Counted from the first letter of the stretch, positions 52,475 to 61,858 are shown. The stretch is 64,000 bases of DNA from Epidermidibacterium keratini (GCF_009834025.1 NZ_CP047156.1:2170001-2234000); one strand, 5' to 3'. The notes: generated from the sequence alone by a model not told the origin. Numbers and translations are program-made.

Positions 52475-55400
52475 ATGGTGAACCCAGCTCCCACCGGCGA
52501 CGTCACGGCGCAGTCAGAAGCTCGCCAAGTCGCCCAACTCGTCAAGGACGCCGCGCGCAAGATCAAGTCGGACAAGGGCACCCTGCCCCGCGGCTTATCC
52601 GCAAAGGACGCGGCCGCATTCCTAGAGCGGTACTACGCCGACGCGGTCGAGGAAGACCTGCTTGCCCGCACCGCAGACGACCTCGCAGCGGGCGCGCTCG
52701 CGCACCTGCAGGCCGGCGCCCGCCGCAAGCCGCACGAGCACGCCATCAAGGTGCGCAGCACCTCACAGTCGCGCGCCGTCGTGGACATCGTCGCCGAGGA
52801 CCAGCCGTTCCTCGTCGACTCGGTGACCGGCGAGATCCTCCGCCGCGGCTACGCCGTTCGGTTCGTCGTACACCCGATCATCCGCGTGGCGCGTACGAAC
52901 TCCGGCAGCCTCAAGTCGGTCGCCGACCAGGGTGAGGGCGTCAGTGAGTCGTGGATGCACTTCGAGGTCATCGGCCTCGATTCACCCGATGACATCGAGG
53001 GGCTACGCGAGGGCATCGAGTCGGTACTGCGCGATGTGACCTGCGCGGTGACAGACTGGCCGGCGATGCGCGCCCAGTCCGGGCAGATTGCCGCGGAGCT
53101 TCGAACTGACCCGCCGCGCGGGCTAGGCGTTGCCGAGGTCGACGAGACAGTCGAGTTCCTCGACTGGATGGCCGACAACCACTTCACCTACCTCGGCTAC
53201 CGCGAGTACAAGCTGCGCAAGATCCGCGGGCGTGACCACCTCGAACCCGTCGCGGGCACGGGCATGGGGATCCTGCGCGAGAACCAGTCCCGACCGACCC
53301 CGCGGGCACTGCCGGACGCTGCCGCGCGGAAGGCGCGCGAGAAGCGACTGCTGATTCTCACCAAGGCATCCTCGCGTGCGACGGTCCACCGCACGGCGTA
53401 CCTCGACTATGTCGGCGTCAAGACCTTCAACAAGAAGGGCGACGTCATTGGCGAGCGGCGCTTCGTCGGCCTGCTCACCTCCACGGCGTACCGTGAGCGG
53501 GTTGAGAACATCCCAGTCATAGGCCAGAAGATGACCGAGGTCATCCGCAAGGCCGGCTACGAGCCCGGCTCGCATACTGCCAAGGACCTGCGCGACGTCA
53601 TCGAGTCGTTTCCGCGCGACGAGCTGCTGCAGGCGCGCGTCGACCAGATCCTGCCGGTCGCGCTCGCCGTCGTGCGACTGCCCGAGCGTCGCCAGACTCG
53701 GCTGTTTTTGCGACGTGATGACTACGGGCGCTTCTTCTCGGCCCTGGTCTTCCTGCCGCGCGACCGCTACTCAACCCCGGTCCGGCTGAAGATGATCGAC
53801 CTGCTGATGACCGAGCTCGGTGGCACGTCGTTCGAGTACTCGACCCAGAGCTCGGAGTCGCCGCTGGCCCGCCTGGAGTTCGTTATCCGCGTGCCGGCCG
53901 AAGCCGCGCAGGAAGACCTGCGCCCCAGCGGTTTGCCGCACTGCAGCGCAAGATCGTCGACGCGTCGCGCACCTGGGACGACGACCTGACCGACCAGCTG
54001 CGCAACTTCGATCTCGACGAGTCCGCCGATATCGAACGTATCGCCGACTCGATGCCGGCCGGATACCGTGCCAACTTCTCAGCCACAGCGGCGATCGAGG
54101 ACATCGGATACCTGCGTCGTCTCGAGCGGGCCGACGCGGACGCCGCCGACCCTGTCGAGGATCCGGCGACCGCGAGCGGGATCGCGATGCGACTCTTCTT
54201 GCCGGGCCAGGACGGCGGCAACATCCTCGAGAGCGCTGAAGACCAGCGGCTCATCGACACGCTGCGGCTGCGCGTCTACAGCATCGGCACGCCCATGCTG
54301 CTGTCTCGGGTCCTGCCGATCCTGCAGGATCTCGGCGTCGAGGTCAGCGACGAAAACACCTTCGACTTCGACATTCGCGACGAGCACGGCAATCCGCGAC
54401 CGGCGTGGATCTACGACTTCACGATGACCGCCGGCCAGATGTGCGGCGACACCAGCGATCTCGAGGCCAAGTTCACCGACGCGGTCGCCGCTGCGTGGAG
54501 CGGGGTAGCAGAGTCGGACAAGATCTCCAGTCTCGTGCTGCGCTCGGGCTTCACCTGGCGGCAGGTCGCGCTGCTGCGGGCCTACGTCCGATACATGCAG
54601 ATGGGCTCGATGACCTACAGCCGCGACTACATCGAGAGTGTGCTGGTCGAGAACCCAGCAATAGTCGAGAAAGTGATCGAGCTTTTCAACGTCTACTTCG
54701 ACCCGGAGCGCGACGGGGACCGGGACGCTCGTGACCGCGCGGCCGAGCGGATCCAAGAGCAGATCCGCGAGCTGCTGGTCGACGTCAAGAGCCTGGACGC
54801 CGACCGCATCCTCACTGCGCTCGGTCAGGTCGTGATCGCGACCGTACGCACCAACTTCTTCCAACGTGACGAAGAGGGGCATCCCCGTGAGGTCATCAGC
54901 TTCAAGCTCGACCCGCACCAGCTTCCGCAGATCCCGTCACCGAAGCCGTATCGCGAGTTCTGGGTCTACTCGCCCCGCTTCGAGGCGACGCATCTGCGTT
55001 TCGGGGGCGTCGCGCGCGGCGGTCTGCGATGGTCCGACCGCCGGGAGGATCTGCGCACCGAGATCCTCGGCCTGGTCAAGGCGCAGATCGTTAAGAACAC
55101 CGTCATCGTGCCGACGGGTGCCAAGGGCGGGTTCGTCGCCAAGCAGCTGCCAGACCAGGAAACCGACCGTGACGGGTGGATGGCCGAGGGAGTGGCGTGC
55201 TACCGGTCGTTCATCCGATCCATGCTGCAGCTGACCGATAACCGGGTCGGCGACGAGATCGTTCCGCCGGCGGGCGTCATACGCCGCGACGAGGACGACC
55301 CCTACCTCGTCGTCGCTGCGGACAAGGGCACCGCGACCTTCTCCGACTATGCCAACGAGGAGGCGACTGCCGCCGGCTTCTGGCTCGGTGACGCGTTCGC

Positions 55401-57444
55401 CTCCGGCGGTTCGGCCGGCTACGACCACAAGGCGATGGGCATCACGGCCCGCGGCGCGTGGGAGTCGGTCAAGCGACACTTCCGCGAGCTGGGAGTCGAT
55501 ACTCAGACCGAGGACTTCACCGCGATCGGGATCGGGGATATGTCTGGAGATGTGTTCGGCAACGGGATGTTGCTGTCCGAGCACACTCGACTCATCGCGG
55601 CCTTCGACCATCGCGACATCTTCATCGACCCGAACCCGGACGCGGCCACGTCGTACGCCGAGCGCCGCCGGCTGTTCGAGCTCCCTCGGTCGAGCTGGGC
55701 CGACTACGACTCTGCGCTCATCTCCAAGGGCGGCGGTGTGTGGTCGCGTCAGGCGAAGTCGATCCCGATTACCGCTGCGATGCGTGACGCGCTCGGTATC
55801 GACGGCTCGGTGTCGTCACCGACGCCGAACGAGCTGATCCGCGCCATCCTGCTGGCTCCCGTCGACCTGTTCTGGAACGGCGGCATCGGCACCTACGTAA
55901 AGAGCTCGAGCGAGACGAACGCCGAGACCGGCGATCGTGCCAACGACCCGATCCGCGTCGACGGACGCGAGCTGCGGGTCAAGGTCGTGGGTGAAGGCGG
56001 CAACCTCGGCTTCACCCAACGCGGGCGCATCGAGTACGCGCTTCATGGACACGACGGTGATGGCGGCAAGATCAACTCCGACGCCATCGACAACTCCGCC
56101 GGTGTGGACACCTCTGACCATGAGGTCAACATCAAGATCCTTCTGGGCCAGGCGATCGACGACGGCGCACTCAAGGCCGACGCACGCGACAAGCTGCTGC
56201 TGTCGATGACCGACGAGGTCGGCGACCTGGTGCTGGAGGACAACTACGACCAGAACGTCGCGCTGCAGATGGAGGAGCGCAACAACCTGTCGCTAAATGA
56301 CGCGCACCGCCGTCTGATGAACTACCTCGAGAAGCGCGGGCTTCTCGACCGATCGATCGAGTTTCTGCCGAGCGACGACGAGCTAAGTGAGCGCTTCAAG
56401 GCCGGGAGGGGACTGACCTCCCCCGAGCTATCGGTGCTGCTCGCGTACTCGAAAATTCTCATGCAGGGCTGGATTCTCGGCACTGATCTGCCCGACGACC
56501 CGGCGTACCAGCACCTGCTGAGCGGCTACTTCCCGACACCATTGCGCGACAAGTACGCCAAGCAGATGCCGGCGCATCCGCTGCACCGCGAGATCGTCGC
56601 GACCCAAATCAGCAACCGCATCGTCAACAACGCGGGCACAACTGGCCCGATGCGGATGATGGAGGAGACCGGCGCCAGCTCGGAAGCGGTGCTACGCGCG
56701 CAGACCAGCGCTAACCGCATCTTCGAGCTGCCGCAGCTCTATGACGAGGTCGCCGAGCTCGACAACAAGGTGCCGGCAGACATCCAGACGTCGATGCGGA
56801 TCGAGCAACAGCGCCTCGTCGAGCGCGCGACCCGGTGGTTCCTGCGCAACTGCGAACAGCCGATCGACATCGTCGAGGTCGTCAAGCGTTACGCGGGCGG
56901 TGTCGCTGAGGTGTTCAAGGCGCTGCCGAAGGCGCTCACCGGTATCGACAAGGACTCCTACGAGGGCCGCCTGCGCGACCTTGAGTACGCCGAAGTCCCC
57001 GCGAAGCTCGCACAGCGGGTCGCGGTCATGCCAAAGGCGATCGCCGCTCTCGACATCGTCGACCTCGCCGAGGTCACAGGCGCGACGATCCCGATGATCA
57101 GCTCGGTGTACTTCCAGGTCGCCGAGAAGCTCGAGCTGGCAGGACTTCTTGAGCGAATCATCGCAATGCCGCGCGATGACCGGTGGCGGGCGATGGCGCG
57201 TGGCACACTGCGCGATGACCTCAACGGGGCGCACGCCGAGCTGACTGGCCAGGTGTTGGCGTCCAAGGGGCGCACCGCTCTCGAACGGATCGAGAGCTGG
57301 TACGCAGAACTGCCGGAGACATCGGTGCAGGCGTTGGACATGCTCGCCGAGATCATGGCCGGATCCTCGCAGGATCTTGCATCGATCGTGGTCGCCGTAC
57401 AGCTCGTGCGCGATGTCGTAGGCGGCACCACCACCACGCACTAA
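52475..57444 (+). pseudogene. NAD-glutamate dehydrogenase (large form), interrupted by a one-base frameshift
   Basis: The reading frame from ATG 52475 (GGAGG just upstream; GTG 52478 has better spacing) encodes about 480 residues of the large 180-kDa NAD-GDH, then stops at 53989. The next frame carries the rest to 57444, including the catalytic core FGGVARGGLRWSDRREDLRTE, PTGAKGGFV, and the Rossmann and C-terminal helical domains. Adding one C to the CCCC run at 53923-53926 gives EDLRPQRFAALQRKIVDASRTW and a continuous 1,656 residues, the normal length. It deaminates glutamate to 2-oxoglutarate with NAD. The break is either a sequencing deletion in a homopolymer or a recent mutation, since both halves remain well conserved. 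The stop lies at the edge of repeat array B. Confidence 0.9.
53923..53926 (+). other. Frameshift site in gdh (C4 run, probably C5)
   Basis: The run CCCC within CTGCGCCCCAGCGG is where frame 2 must switch to frame 1. One additional C restores the frame without altering family-conserved residues. No obvious -1 slippery heptamer with a downstream pseudoknot is present, so programmed frameshifting is less likely. Confidence 0.8.
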
Positions 57445-57523
57445 TCCGAACGCTAATTCCGTCGATCCGAGAGATATTTCCGCCGATCCGAGAGATACCT
57501 CCGTCGATCCGAAAGATATTGTC
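57440..57523. repeat. 21-bp tandem repeat array B
   Basis: Four contiguous 21-nt units begin at 57440, 57461, 57482 and 57503. The first is the divergent edge variant (ATCCGAACGCTAAT); the others carry CGATCCGAGAGATA or CGATCCGAAAGATA. A degenerate fifth start (TGATCCGCC) follows. The array begins at the gdh stop codon and ends about 28 nt before the cupin start. Confidence 0.92.
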
Positions 57524-57551
57524 TGATCCGCCGACGCGATCGAGGAGTTCT

Positions 57552-57977
57552 ATGGGATACGAGTTCACCGCGCCTGACCTCAACGATCCCGCAGCGCTCG
57601 GGATGTCCCAGCACCCGGAAGGTGGCTGGTATATCGAGCATTTTCGGGCGAGCGAGACCGTGCACACCCCGCGTGGACCGCGACACCTTGCCTCAGCAAT
57701 CTCGTTTTTGCTGCTGCCCGGTGAAGAGTCGGCGTGGCACACGGTGGCATCGGACGAGATCTGGTTCTGGCAGGGCGGCGGCGTACTCGAGCTACGTCTT
57801 GGCGGTAACGGTGAACGTCCCGAGCATCCGAGTGTCCATCGGCTTGGGCAGGGCGGGCAGCTGCTCGTACCCGCGGGAGTGTGGCAGTCGGCGAGGCCGG
57901 CTGATGCAGAGCCGGTCATTGTCGGCTGCGTCGTCACCCCCGGCTTCGATTTCGCCGACTTTCGTCTGCTTCCCTGA
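57552..57977 (+). CDS. Cupin, DUF985 family
   Basis: A 141-residue single-domain cupin. HPEGGWYIEHFR at the start, FLLLPGEESAWHTVASDEIWFWQGGGVLEL (metal-binding His, sugar-like pocket) and VIVGCVVTPGFDFADF at the end are DUF985 signatures. Structures show a nonheme-type cupin, but the substrate is unknown. ATG 57552 has GAGGAG 4 nt upstream. The longer TTG at 57519 would lie inside the repeat array and is rejected. It is flanked by repeat arrays B and C in opposite orientation. Confidence 0.88.
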   Translation: MGYEFTAPDLNDPAALGMSQHPEGGWYIEHFRASETVHTPRGPRHLASAISFLLLPGEESAWHTVASDEIWFWQGGGVLELRLGGNGERPEHPSVHRLGQGGQLLVPAGVWQSARPADAEPVIVGCVVTPGFDFADFRLLP

Positions 57978-58007
57978 GTTAGCGGAGCCGATGCGGGCTG
58001 GACCAGT

Positions 58008-58070
58008 GAACGTTCGGATCGGCGGAAAATAAGGCTCGGATCGGTGGGATTAACGTTCGGATCGGGCTTG
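58008..58070. repeat. 21-bp repeat array C (reverse orientation)
   Basis: Three units have CGGATC at 58015, 58037 and 58058 (spacing 22 and 21). On the minus strand they read GATCCGAACGTT, GATCCGAGCCTT and GATCCGAACGTT. It lies between the cupin and the TetR operator and is inverted relative to arrays B and D. Confidence 0.88.
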
Positions 58071-58093
58071 CTGACCTGTGGCGGATGCGTTTC

Positions 58094-58111
58094 CGAACCG
58101 GATTCGGTTCG
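58094..58111. promoter_or_regulatory. Probable TetR operator
   Basis: CGAACCG (58094-58100), GATT, CGGTTCG (58105-58111) is a perfect 7-4-7 palindrome. It is immediately upstream of a TATCCT -10-like hexamer (58117-58122) and the tetR start, the usual place for autoregulation. Confidence 0.65.
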
Positions 58112-58128
58112 CGCGCTATCCTTCCTGC

Positions 58129-58737
58129 ATGCCATCGATGTCTGAGACCCCCGGCGCCACTGCGGCACCGAGCCGCGCGAGTGTCACCCGAACGGCGCTG
58201 TTGGACTCCGGGCGAGCGGTCTTCGTCGATCTTGGGTACGTCGATGCGTCGGTCACCTCAATCGTGGAGCGCGCCGGCGCGAGCGTCGGCAGCCTCTATC
58301 ACCACTTCGGCGGCAAGCCCGACATCTTCATCGCGCTGTATGAGCAGTACGAGGCGCGCGTGTCGTGCGCCGCTGCCGAGGCGGTCGCGGCCGCACGGGA
58401 CGCCGGAGAGACCGATCCCGTTGAGTTGTTCGTACACGGTGCCCGTGGCTATCTGCGTCAGAGCCGCATCGATAAGGACCTCGCTGGGCTGTTCCTCCAG
58501 GGCGACGGCCCGCCGGGATTCAACACACTGCGCCGGCGAATGGCCGCGGAGTGGGTACGCCAGAACTCCCGGCTGATCCGCGCCGACGAGCGACACAACG
58601 GCGAGGCGCTGGTCACCGTGCTGACCACGGTCAGTGGCGCCGCCGGACGCGAGGTCGCGGCGGCCGAAGACGACGCGGCGGCCGACGTACTCATCGAAGA
58701 CTTCTGCGAGCTGCTCGCTCGCGTCGCTGCACCCTGA
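58129..58737 (+). CDS. TetR-family transcriptional regulator
   Basis: A 202-residue repressor. The N-terminal HTH (about 20-65) has DSGRAVFVDLGYVDASVTSIVERAGASVGSLYHHFGGKPDIF. The ligand-binding half is all helical, with no motif that reveals the ligand. ATG 58129 follows a -10-like TATCCT by 6 nt, implying a nearly leaderless mRNA; ATG 58138 is an alternative. A palindrome just upstream is the likely operator. PurU follows 41 nt downstream and the cupin lies upstream; either could be a target. Confidence 0.9.
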   Translation: MPSMSETPGATAAPSRASVTRTALLDSGRAVFVDLGYVDASVTSIVERAGASVGSLYHHFGGKPDIFIALYEQYEARVSCAAAEAVAAARDAGETDPVELFVHGARGYLRQSRIDKDLAGLFLQGDGPPGFNTLRRRMAAEWVRQNSRLIRADERHNGEALVTVLTTVSGAAGREVAAAEDDAAADVLIEDFCELLARVAAP

Positions 58738-58766
58738 CCGCCCGGTCGGACGCGCCGTCGCGGCGG

Positions 58767-58772
58767 CATAAT
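58767..58772 (+). promoter_or_regulatory. -10 box of a probable leaderless purU transcript
   Basis: CATAAT lies 6 nt before the purU ATG at 58779. That spacing puts the transcription start on or next to the A of the start codon. No ribosome-binding site precedes this ATG. Confidence 0.55.
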
Positions 58773-58778
58773 GGTCCG

Positions 58779-59732
58779 ATGCCCGCCCCCGCAGATCCGA
58801 GCGTTAACCCCGCCGATCCGAGAGATATTTCGGCCGATCCGAGAGAAATTGCGCTTGATCCGAGAGAAACTACGCCCAAGCCCGAGTACGTCATCGCGCT
58901 GTCCTGCCCGGATCGCCCCGGCATCGTCTATGCGCTGACCGGATTCCTGCGGGAGTACGACGCCAACATCATCGATCTTGAACAGCACTCGGACCGCCAG
59001 ACCGGACGTTTCTTTGCCCGGGTGCGGGTGGAGTTCCTCGGTGAGGCGCCCTCGCTGGAGCGCATGCGAGAAGAGATCGGTCCGGTCGCCGGCGAGCTTG
59101 AGATGGACGTCCGCATCGTGGACGCGACCACTCCGACGCGGACCCTGATCCTGGCCAGTAAGATCCCGCATTGCCTGGGAGACTTGCTGTTTCGCCAGCG
59201 CTACGCCTCGCTGCCGATCGACGTACCCGTCGTCGTGTCGAACCATCCCGACCTCGAGCCGATGGTCCGGGCCTACGGAATCCCGTTTGAGCACGTGCCG
59301 GTCACCAAGGAAACCAAGCCGCAGGCCGAGGCTCGGATGTTCGAGCTGATCGAGCAGTACGACGTTGACCTAGTCGTACTTGCCAGATATATGCAGATTC
59401 TTTCCGAGGATGCGTCCTCGCGGCTGGCCGGGCGGGCTATCAATATTCACCACTCGTTCTTGCCGTCGTTCAAGGGCGCGAAGCCGTATCACCAGGCACA
59501 CGACCGCGGCGTGAAGATCATCGGCGCCACAGCGCATTACGTGAGCGACGTGCTCGATGAGGGACCGATCATCGAGCAGGACATCGCGCGCGTCTCGCAT
59601 GACATGACGCCCGCTGATCTGGTCGGCGTTGGGCGTGACGTCGAGACCCAGGTGCTCGCCCGCGCGGTCGCCTGGCACGCCGAGCATCGGGTCTTCCTCA
59701 ACGGCCACCGCACCGTCGTCTTCCCGCACTAA
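58779..59732 (+). CDS. purU: Formyltetrahydrofolate deformylase with repeat-encoded N-terminus
   Basis: A 317-residue PurU. The N-terminal ACT domain starts at about residue 39 (ALSCPDRPGIVYAL) and the formyl-hydrolase domain has ISNHPDLE-like VSNHPDLEP, INIHHSFLPSFKGAKPYHQA and GATAHYVSDVLDEGPIIEQ with the catalytic Asn-His-Asp. It releases formate from 10-formyl-THF, balancing one-carbon pools. The first 35 residues are an extra extension made by 21-bp repeat array D, four copies of the 7-residue unit (A/L)DPRE(I/T)A or its variant. No in-frame start exists between this stretch and the domain, so the repeats are translated. It is probably leaderless. Its stop overlaps the convergent MFS gene by 4 nt. 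Confidence 0.93.
   Translation: MPAPADPSVNPADPRDISADPREIALDPRETTPKPEYVIALSCPDRPGIVYALTGFLREYDANIIDLEQHSDRQTGRFFARVRVEFLGEAPSLERMREEIGPVAGELEMDVRIVDATTPTRTLILASKIPHCLGDLLFRQRYASLPIDVPVVVSNHPDLEPMVRAYGIPFEHVPVTKETKPQAEARMFELIEQYDVDLVVLARYMQILSEDASSRLAGRAINIHHSFLPSFKGAKPYHQAHDRGVKIIGATAHYVSDVLDEGPIIEQDIARVSHDMTPADLVGVGRDVETQVLARAVAWHAEHRVFLNGHRTVVFPH
58794..58877. repeat. 21-bp tandem repeat array D (inside purU)
   Basis: GATCCG occurs at 58794, 58815, 58836 and 58857, exactly 21 nt apart and in frame with purU. The first unit is the edge variant GATCCGAGCGTTAA. The others carry GATCCGAGAGA(T/A)A or GATCCGAGAGAAAC. Each unit encodes seven residues beginning Asp-Pro-Arg or Asp-Pro-Ser. Confidence 0.93.
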
Positions 59733-61192
59733 GGGATCGCTGACCGGGTTTCGACGGAGGGGCTCGTTTCTCGCCCTGCGGGGCCGCCGAGGGGCTCAGC
59801 GCGCAGGCCGCGGGCGGTGCGGACGGTGACGAGCGCGGCCCCGACGCCGATGAGCGCCAAGATCCCGAGCCCGGCGAACAAGTTGATCGCTGCCTGGTCG
59901 ATGGACGGGAGTCCCGCATTGACGAGCACGCCGGCCGTGGCGGCTCCGAGAGCCTGGGCGATCAGGTTGGTCGTCGGGATCCCGGCGGCGGCCTTGGCTG
60001 CGTCCCCCTCATCGTCGGTGCTGCTCATGACGGCCACACTCAGGTGTGGAAAGGCCATCCCGATTCCGGCGCCAGCGACCACCAGGGCTATTGCCCAACC
60101 CGCGACGGCAAGATCGCCAGAGGCGACGGACTGGATGGCCGTGCTGAGCAGCAACCCGAGCGCCACCAGCGTCAGTCCGCCGAGCACCATGATGCGACGG
60201 GCGCGGGCGCTGCGTGCATTGACCGAAACCAGGCCGGTGAACGACCAGCCCGCTGAGATGGTCGCGCCTAGAAATCCCGCGGCCAGCGGCGGCAGTCCGC
60301 TCATCTGCTGGCCGAAGAGTGGCGTGAATGCTTCGACAACCACTGCGGTTACTGCAATGCAGATGGTGAGGTAGATCCACGGGAGCGGCGACTTCGCGGC
60401 ATAGGTTGCATCAGGCAGCACTTTGCCACGCGCAGCGCGGTCGACCACGATGAAGACTACGAGCAGCACGGCGGCCGCAATCAGCAACACAGCCACCCAC
60501 ACGTCACCGTCAACGATGCTGGCGATGCTCAGTGCCGCCACACCAGCAACCAGCAACGTCAAGGACAGCAACGGAAGTGGGTCCGAGGTCGTTGCGCGTT
60601 CGGTCTGGGGAAGGACCCGAGGCGCGAGTACGGCGAGCCCGGCTGCAAGGGCTGCGGCGATCACGAAGGCCAGACGCCATGCACCGAGTTGCGCAAGCAG
60701 ACCGCCGAGGGCTGGTCCGACTAGCGTGCCGACGCCGAACATTGCCGATACCAAGGCAGTTCCACGTCCCCACAGGTGCTCGGGAAGCGCACGGCAGATC
60801 ATCGTGAACGCCAGTCCGGCGAGCAGCCCGCCGCCGAGACCCTGAATGGCGCGACCGATCAGTAACACCTGCATCACGGGCGCGACGGCGCACAGCAGGG
60901 AGCCGAGGATGAAGAGCCCAAAACCGAGCAGGTAGCTAGCGATCGCCCGCAGCCGGCCGAGCACTCGACTGATCATGGTGGCAGCGACGACGGAAGCGAT
61001 GACGTATGCCGTAGTTGCCCAGGCATACAAGCTCTGCCCGCCGATCTCGGCGACGGCCGAGGGCATGAGGCTTGTGGTGAGGAAGATGGTCAGTGCTTGG
61101 ACAAGTACGCCGCCAGCAAGCACCGTCATGGTCCCGGCCTCTGGCGCCAACGCACGCCAACCGGTCTCAGAAAGCTGCTCTTGTGATGTCAT
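59729..61192 (-). CDS. MFS efflux transporter, SoxR-linked
   Basis: A 487-residue MFS protein with about 14 helices, DHA2-like. LTTSLMPSAVAEIGG and IGRAIQGLGGGLLAGLAFTMICRALPE (motif C-like) and GVGTLVGPALGGLLA are visible. ATG 61192 is preferred; 61213 would start before the SoxR box. The gene is divergent from soxR, with a perfect SoxR-type palindrome in between. In actinobacteria SoxR controls export or modification of redox-active compounds, so this pump may remove redox-cycling metabolites or dyes. The C-terminal 25 residues are low-complexity and overlap purU by 4 nt tail to tail. Confidence 0.9.
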   Translation of the reverse strand: MTSQEQLSETGWRALAPEAGTMTVLAGGVLVQALTIFLTTSLMPSAVAEIGGQSLYAWATTAYVIASVVAATMISRVLGRLRAIASYLLGFGLFILGSLLCAVAPVMQVLLIGRAIQGLGGGLLAGLAFTMICRALPEHLWGRGTALVSAMFGVGTLVGPALGGLLAQLGAWRLAFVIAAALAAGLAVLAPRVLPQTERATTSDPLPLLSLTLLVAGVAALSIASIVDGDVWVAVLLIAAAVLLVVFIVVDRAARGKVLPDATYAAKSPLPWIYLTICIAVTAVVVEAFTPLFGQQMSGLPPLAAGFLGATISAGWSFTGLVSVNARSARARRIMVLGGLTLVALGLLLSTAIQSVASGDLAVAGWAIALVVAGAGIGMAFPHLSVAVMSSTDDEGDAAKAAAGIPTTNLIAQALGAATAGVLVNAGLPSIDQAAINLFAGLGILALIGVGAALVTVRTARGLRAEPLGGPAGRETSPSVETRSAIP

Positions 61193-61206
61193 GAGTCGAC
61201 GGTAAA

Positions 61207-61226
61207 ATCTCAAGCGAACTTGAGAT
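61207..61226. promoter_or_regulatory. SoxR box
   Basis: ATCTCAAG (61207-61214), CGAA, CTTGAGAT (61219-61226) is a perfect 20-nt palindrome. The core CTCAAGN4CTTGAG equals the known SoxR operator pattern CCTCAAGTTAACTTGAGG. It lies between the divergent MFS and soxR starts, 21 nt before soxR. Confidence 0.9.
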
Positions 61227-61247
61227 CAAGGGCTGGAGGTGCATTAG

Positions 61248-61682
61248 ATGAATCCGGAAGATTCCTTATCTATCGGCGAAATCTCACGTCGTACCGGAGT
61301 CGCACCGTCAGCGTTGCACTACTACGAGTCGCTCGGCCTGATTTCATCCAGCCGCACGTCGGGCAACCAACGGCGCTACTCTCGGCACATGGTGCGGCGC
61401 ATCTCACTGATCGTTGTCGCCAAACGCATCGGCGTACCGCTCGCGGATGTTGAGCGGGCGTTTGAACCGCTCCCGCACGATGCGCAGCCAAGCTCGCGCG
61501 ACTGGCACCGGGTAGCGAGTCTCTGGCGCGAGACGCTGCGCGAGCGACGTGCCCAGCTCGAACGACTTGAGCATGAGCTCACCGGATGCATCGGCTGCGG
61601 ATGCCTGTCGATGAAGAGCTGCCGGCTGTTAAATCCCGACGACACGCTCGCTGAGCAGGGCCCCGGCCCGCACCGTCTTTAG
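61248..61682 (+). CDS. soxR: Redox-sensing regulator SoxR
   Basis: A 144-residue MerR-family protein. The HTH (LSIGEISRRTGVAPSALHYYESLGLI) precedes the dimerisation helix and the [2Fe-2S] binding motif C114-X2-C117-X-C119-X5-C125 (GCIGCGCLSMKSC). Oxidation of the cluster by redox-cycling compounds activates transcription by untwisting the operator. GGAGG lies 8 nt before ATG 61248. The divergent MFS gene is the evident target. Confidence 0.95.
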   Translation: MNPEDSLSIGEISRRTGVAPSALHYYESLGLISSSRTSGNQRRYSRHMVRRISLIVVAKRIGVPLADVERAFEPLPHDAQPSSRDWHRVASLWRETLRERRAQLERLEHELTGCIGCGCLSMKSCRLLNPDDTLAEQGPGPHRL

Positions 61683-61710
61683 CCGGAAAGCGCGCCGACA
61701 CCCAATGTTT

Positions 61711-61727
61711 TCTTGACTAAGTCCAGA
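61711..61727. promoter_or_regulatory. FurA-like box ahead of the catalase gene
   Basis: TCTTGACTAAGTCCAGA closely resembles the mycobacterial furA-katG promoter element as I recall it (TCTTGACT, ATTCCAGA). It lies 132 nt before the catalase start and contains a TTGACT -35-like hexamer. No furA gene is in this window. Confidence 0.5.
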
Positions 61728-61858
61728 GTTGGTGATTGGGTGGTGCTGGTGGGTGCGATCGCCATCCGATCGATGCGTGCTGCGTCGTACTCGCCGAGAA
61801 CTGCAGGTATATCTCGGAAGCAGGCCCGAGGTTGTGACCCGACTTAGGAGATGCACAG

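Noticed and set aside
53900-54060. Programmed -1 frameshift in gdh
   Set aside because: The direction fits -1, but there is no convincing slippery heptamer or downstream structure, and one extra C in a C-run restores the frame simply.
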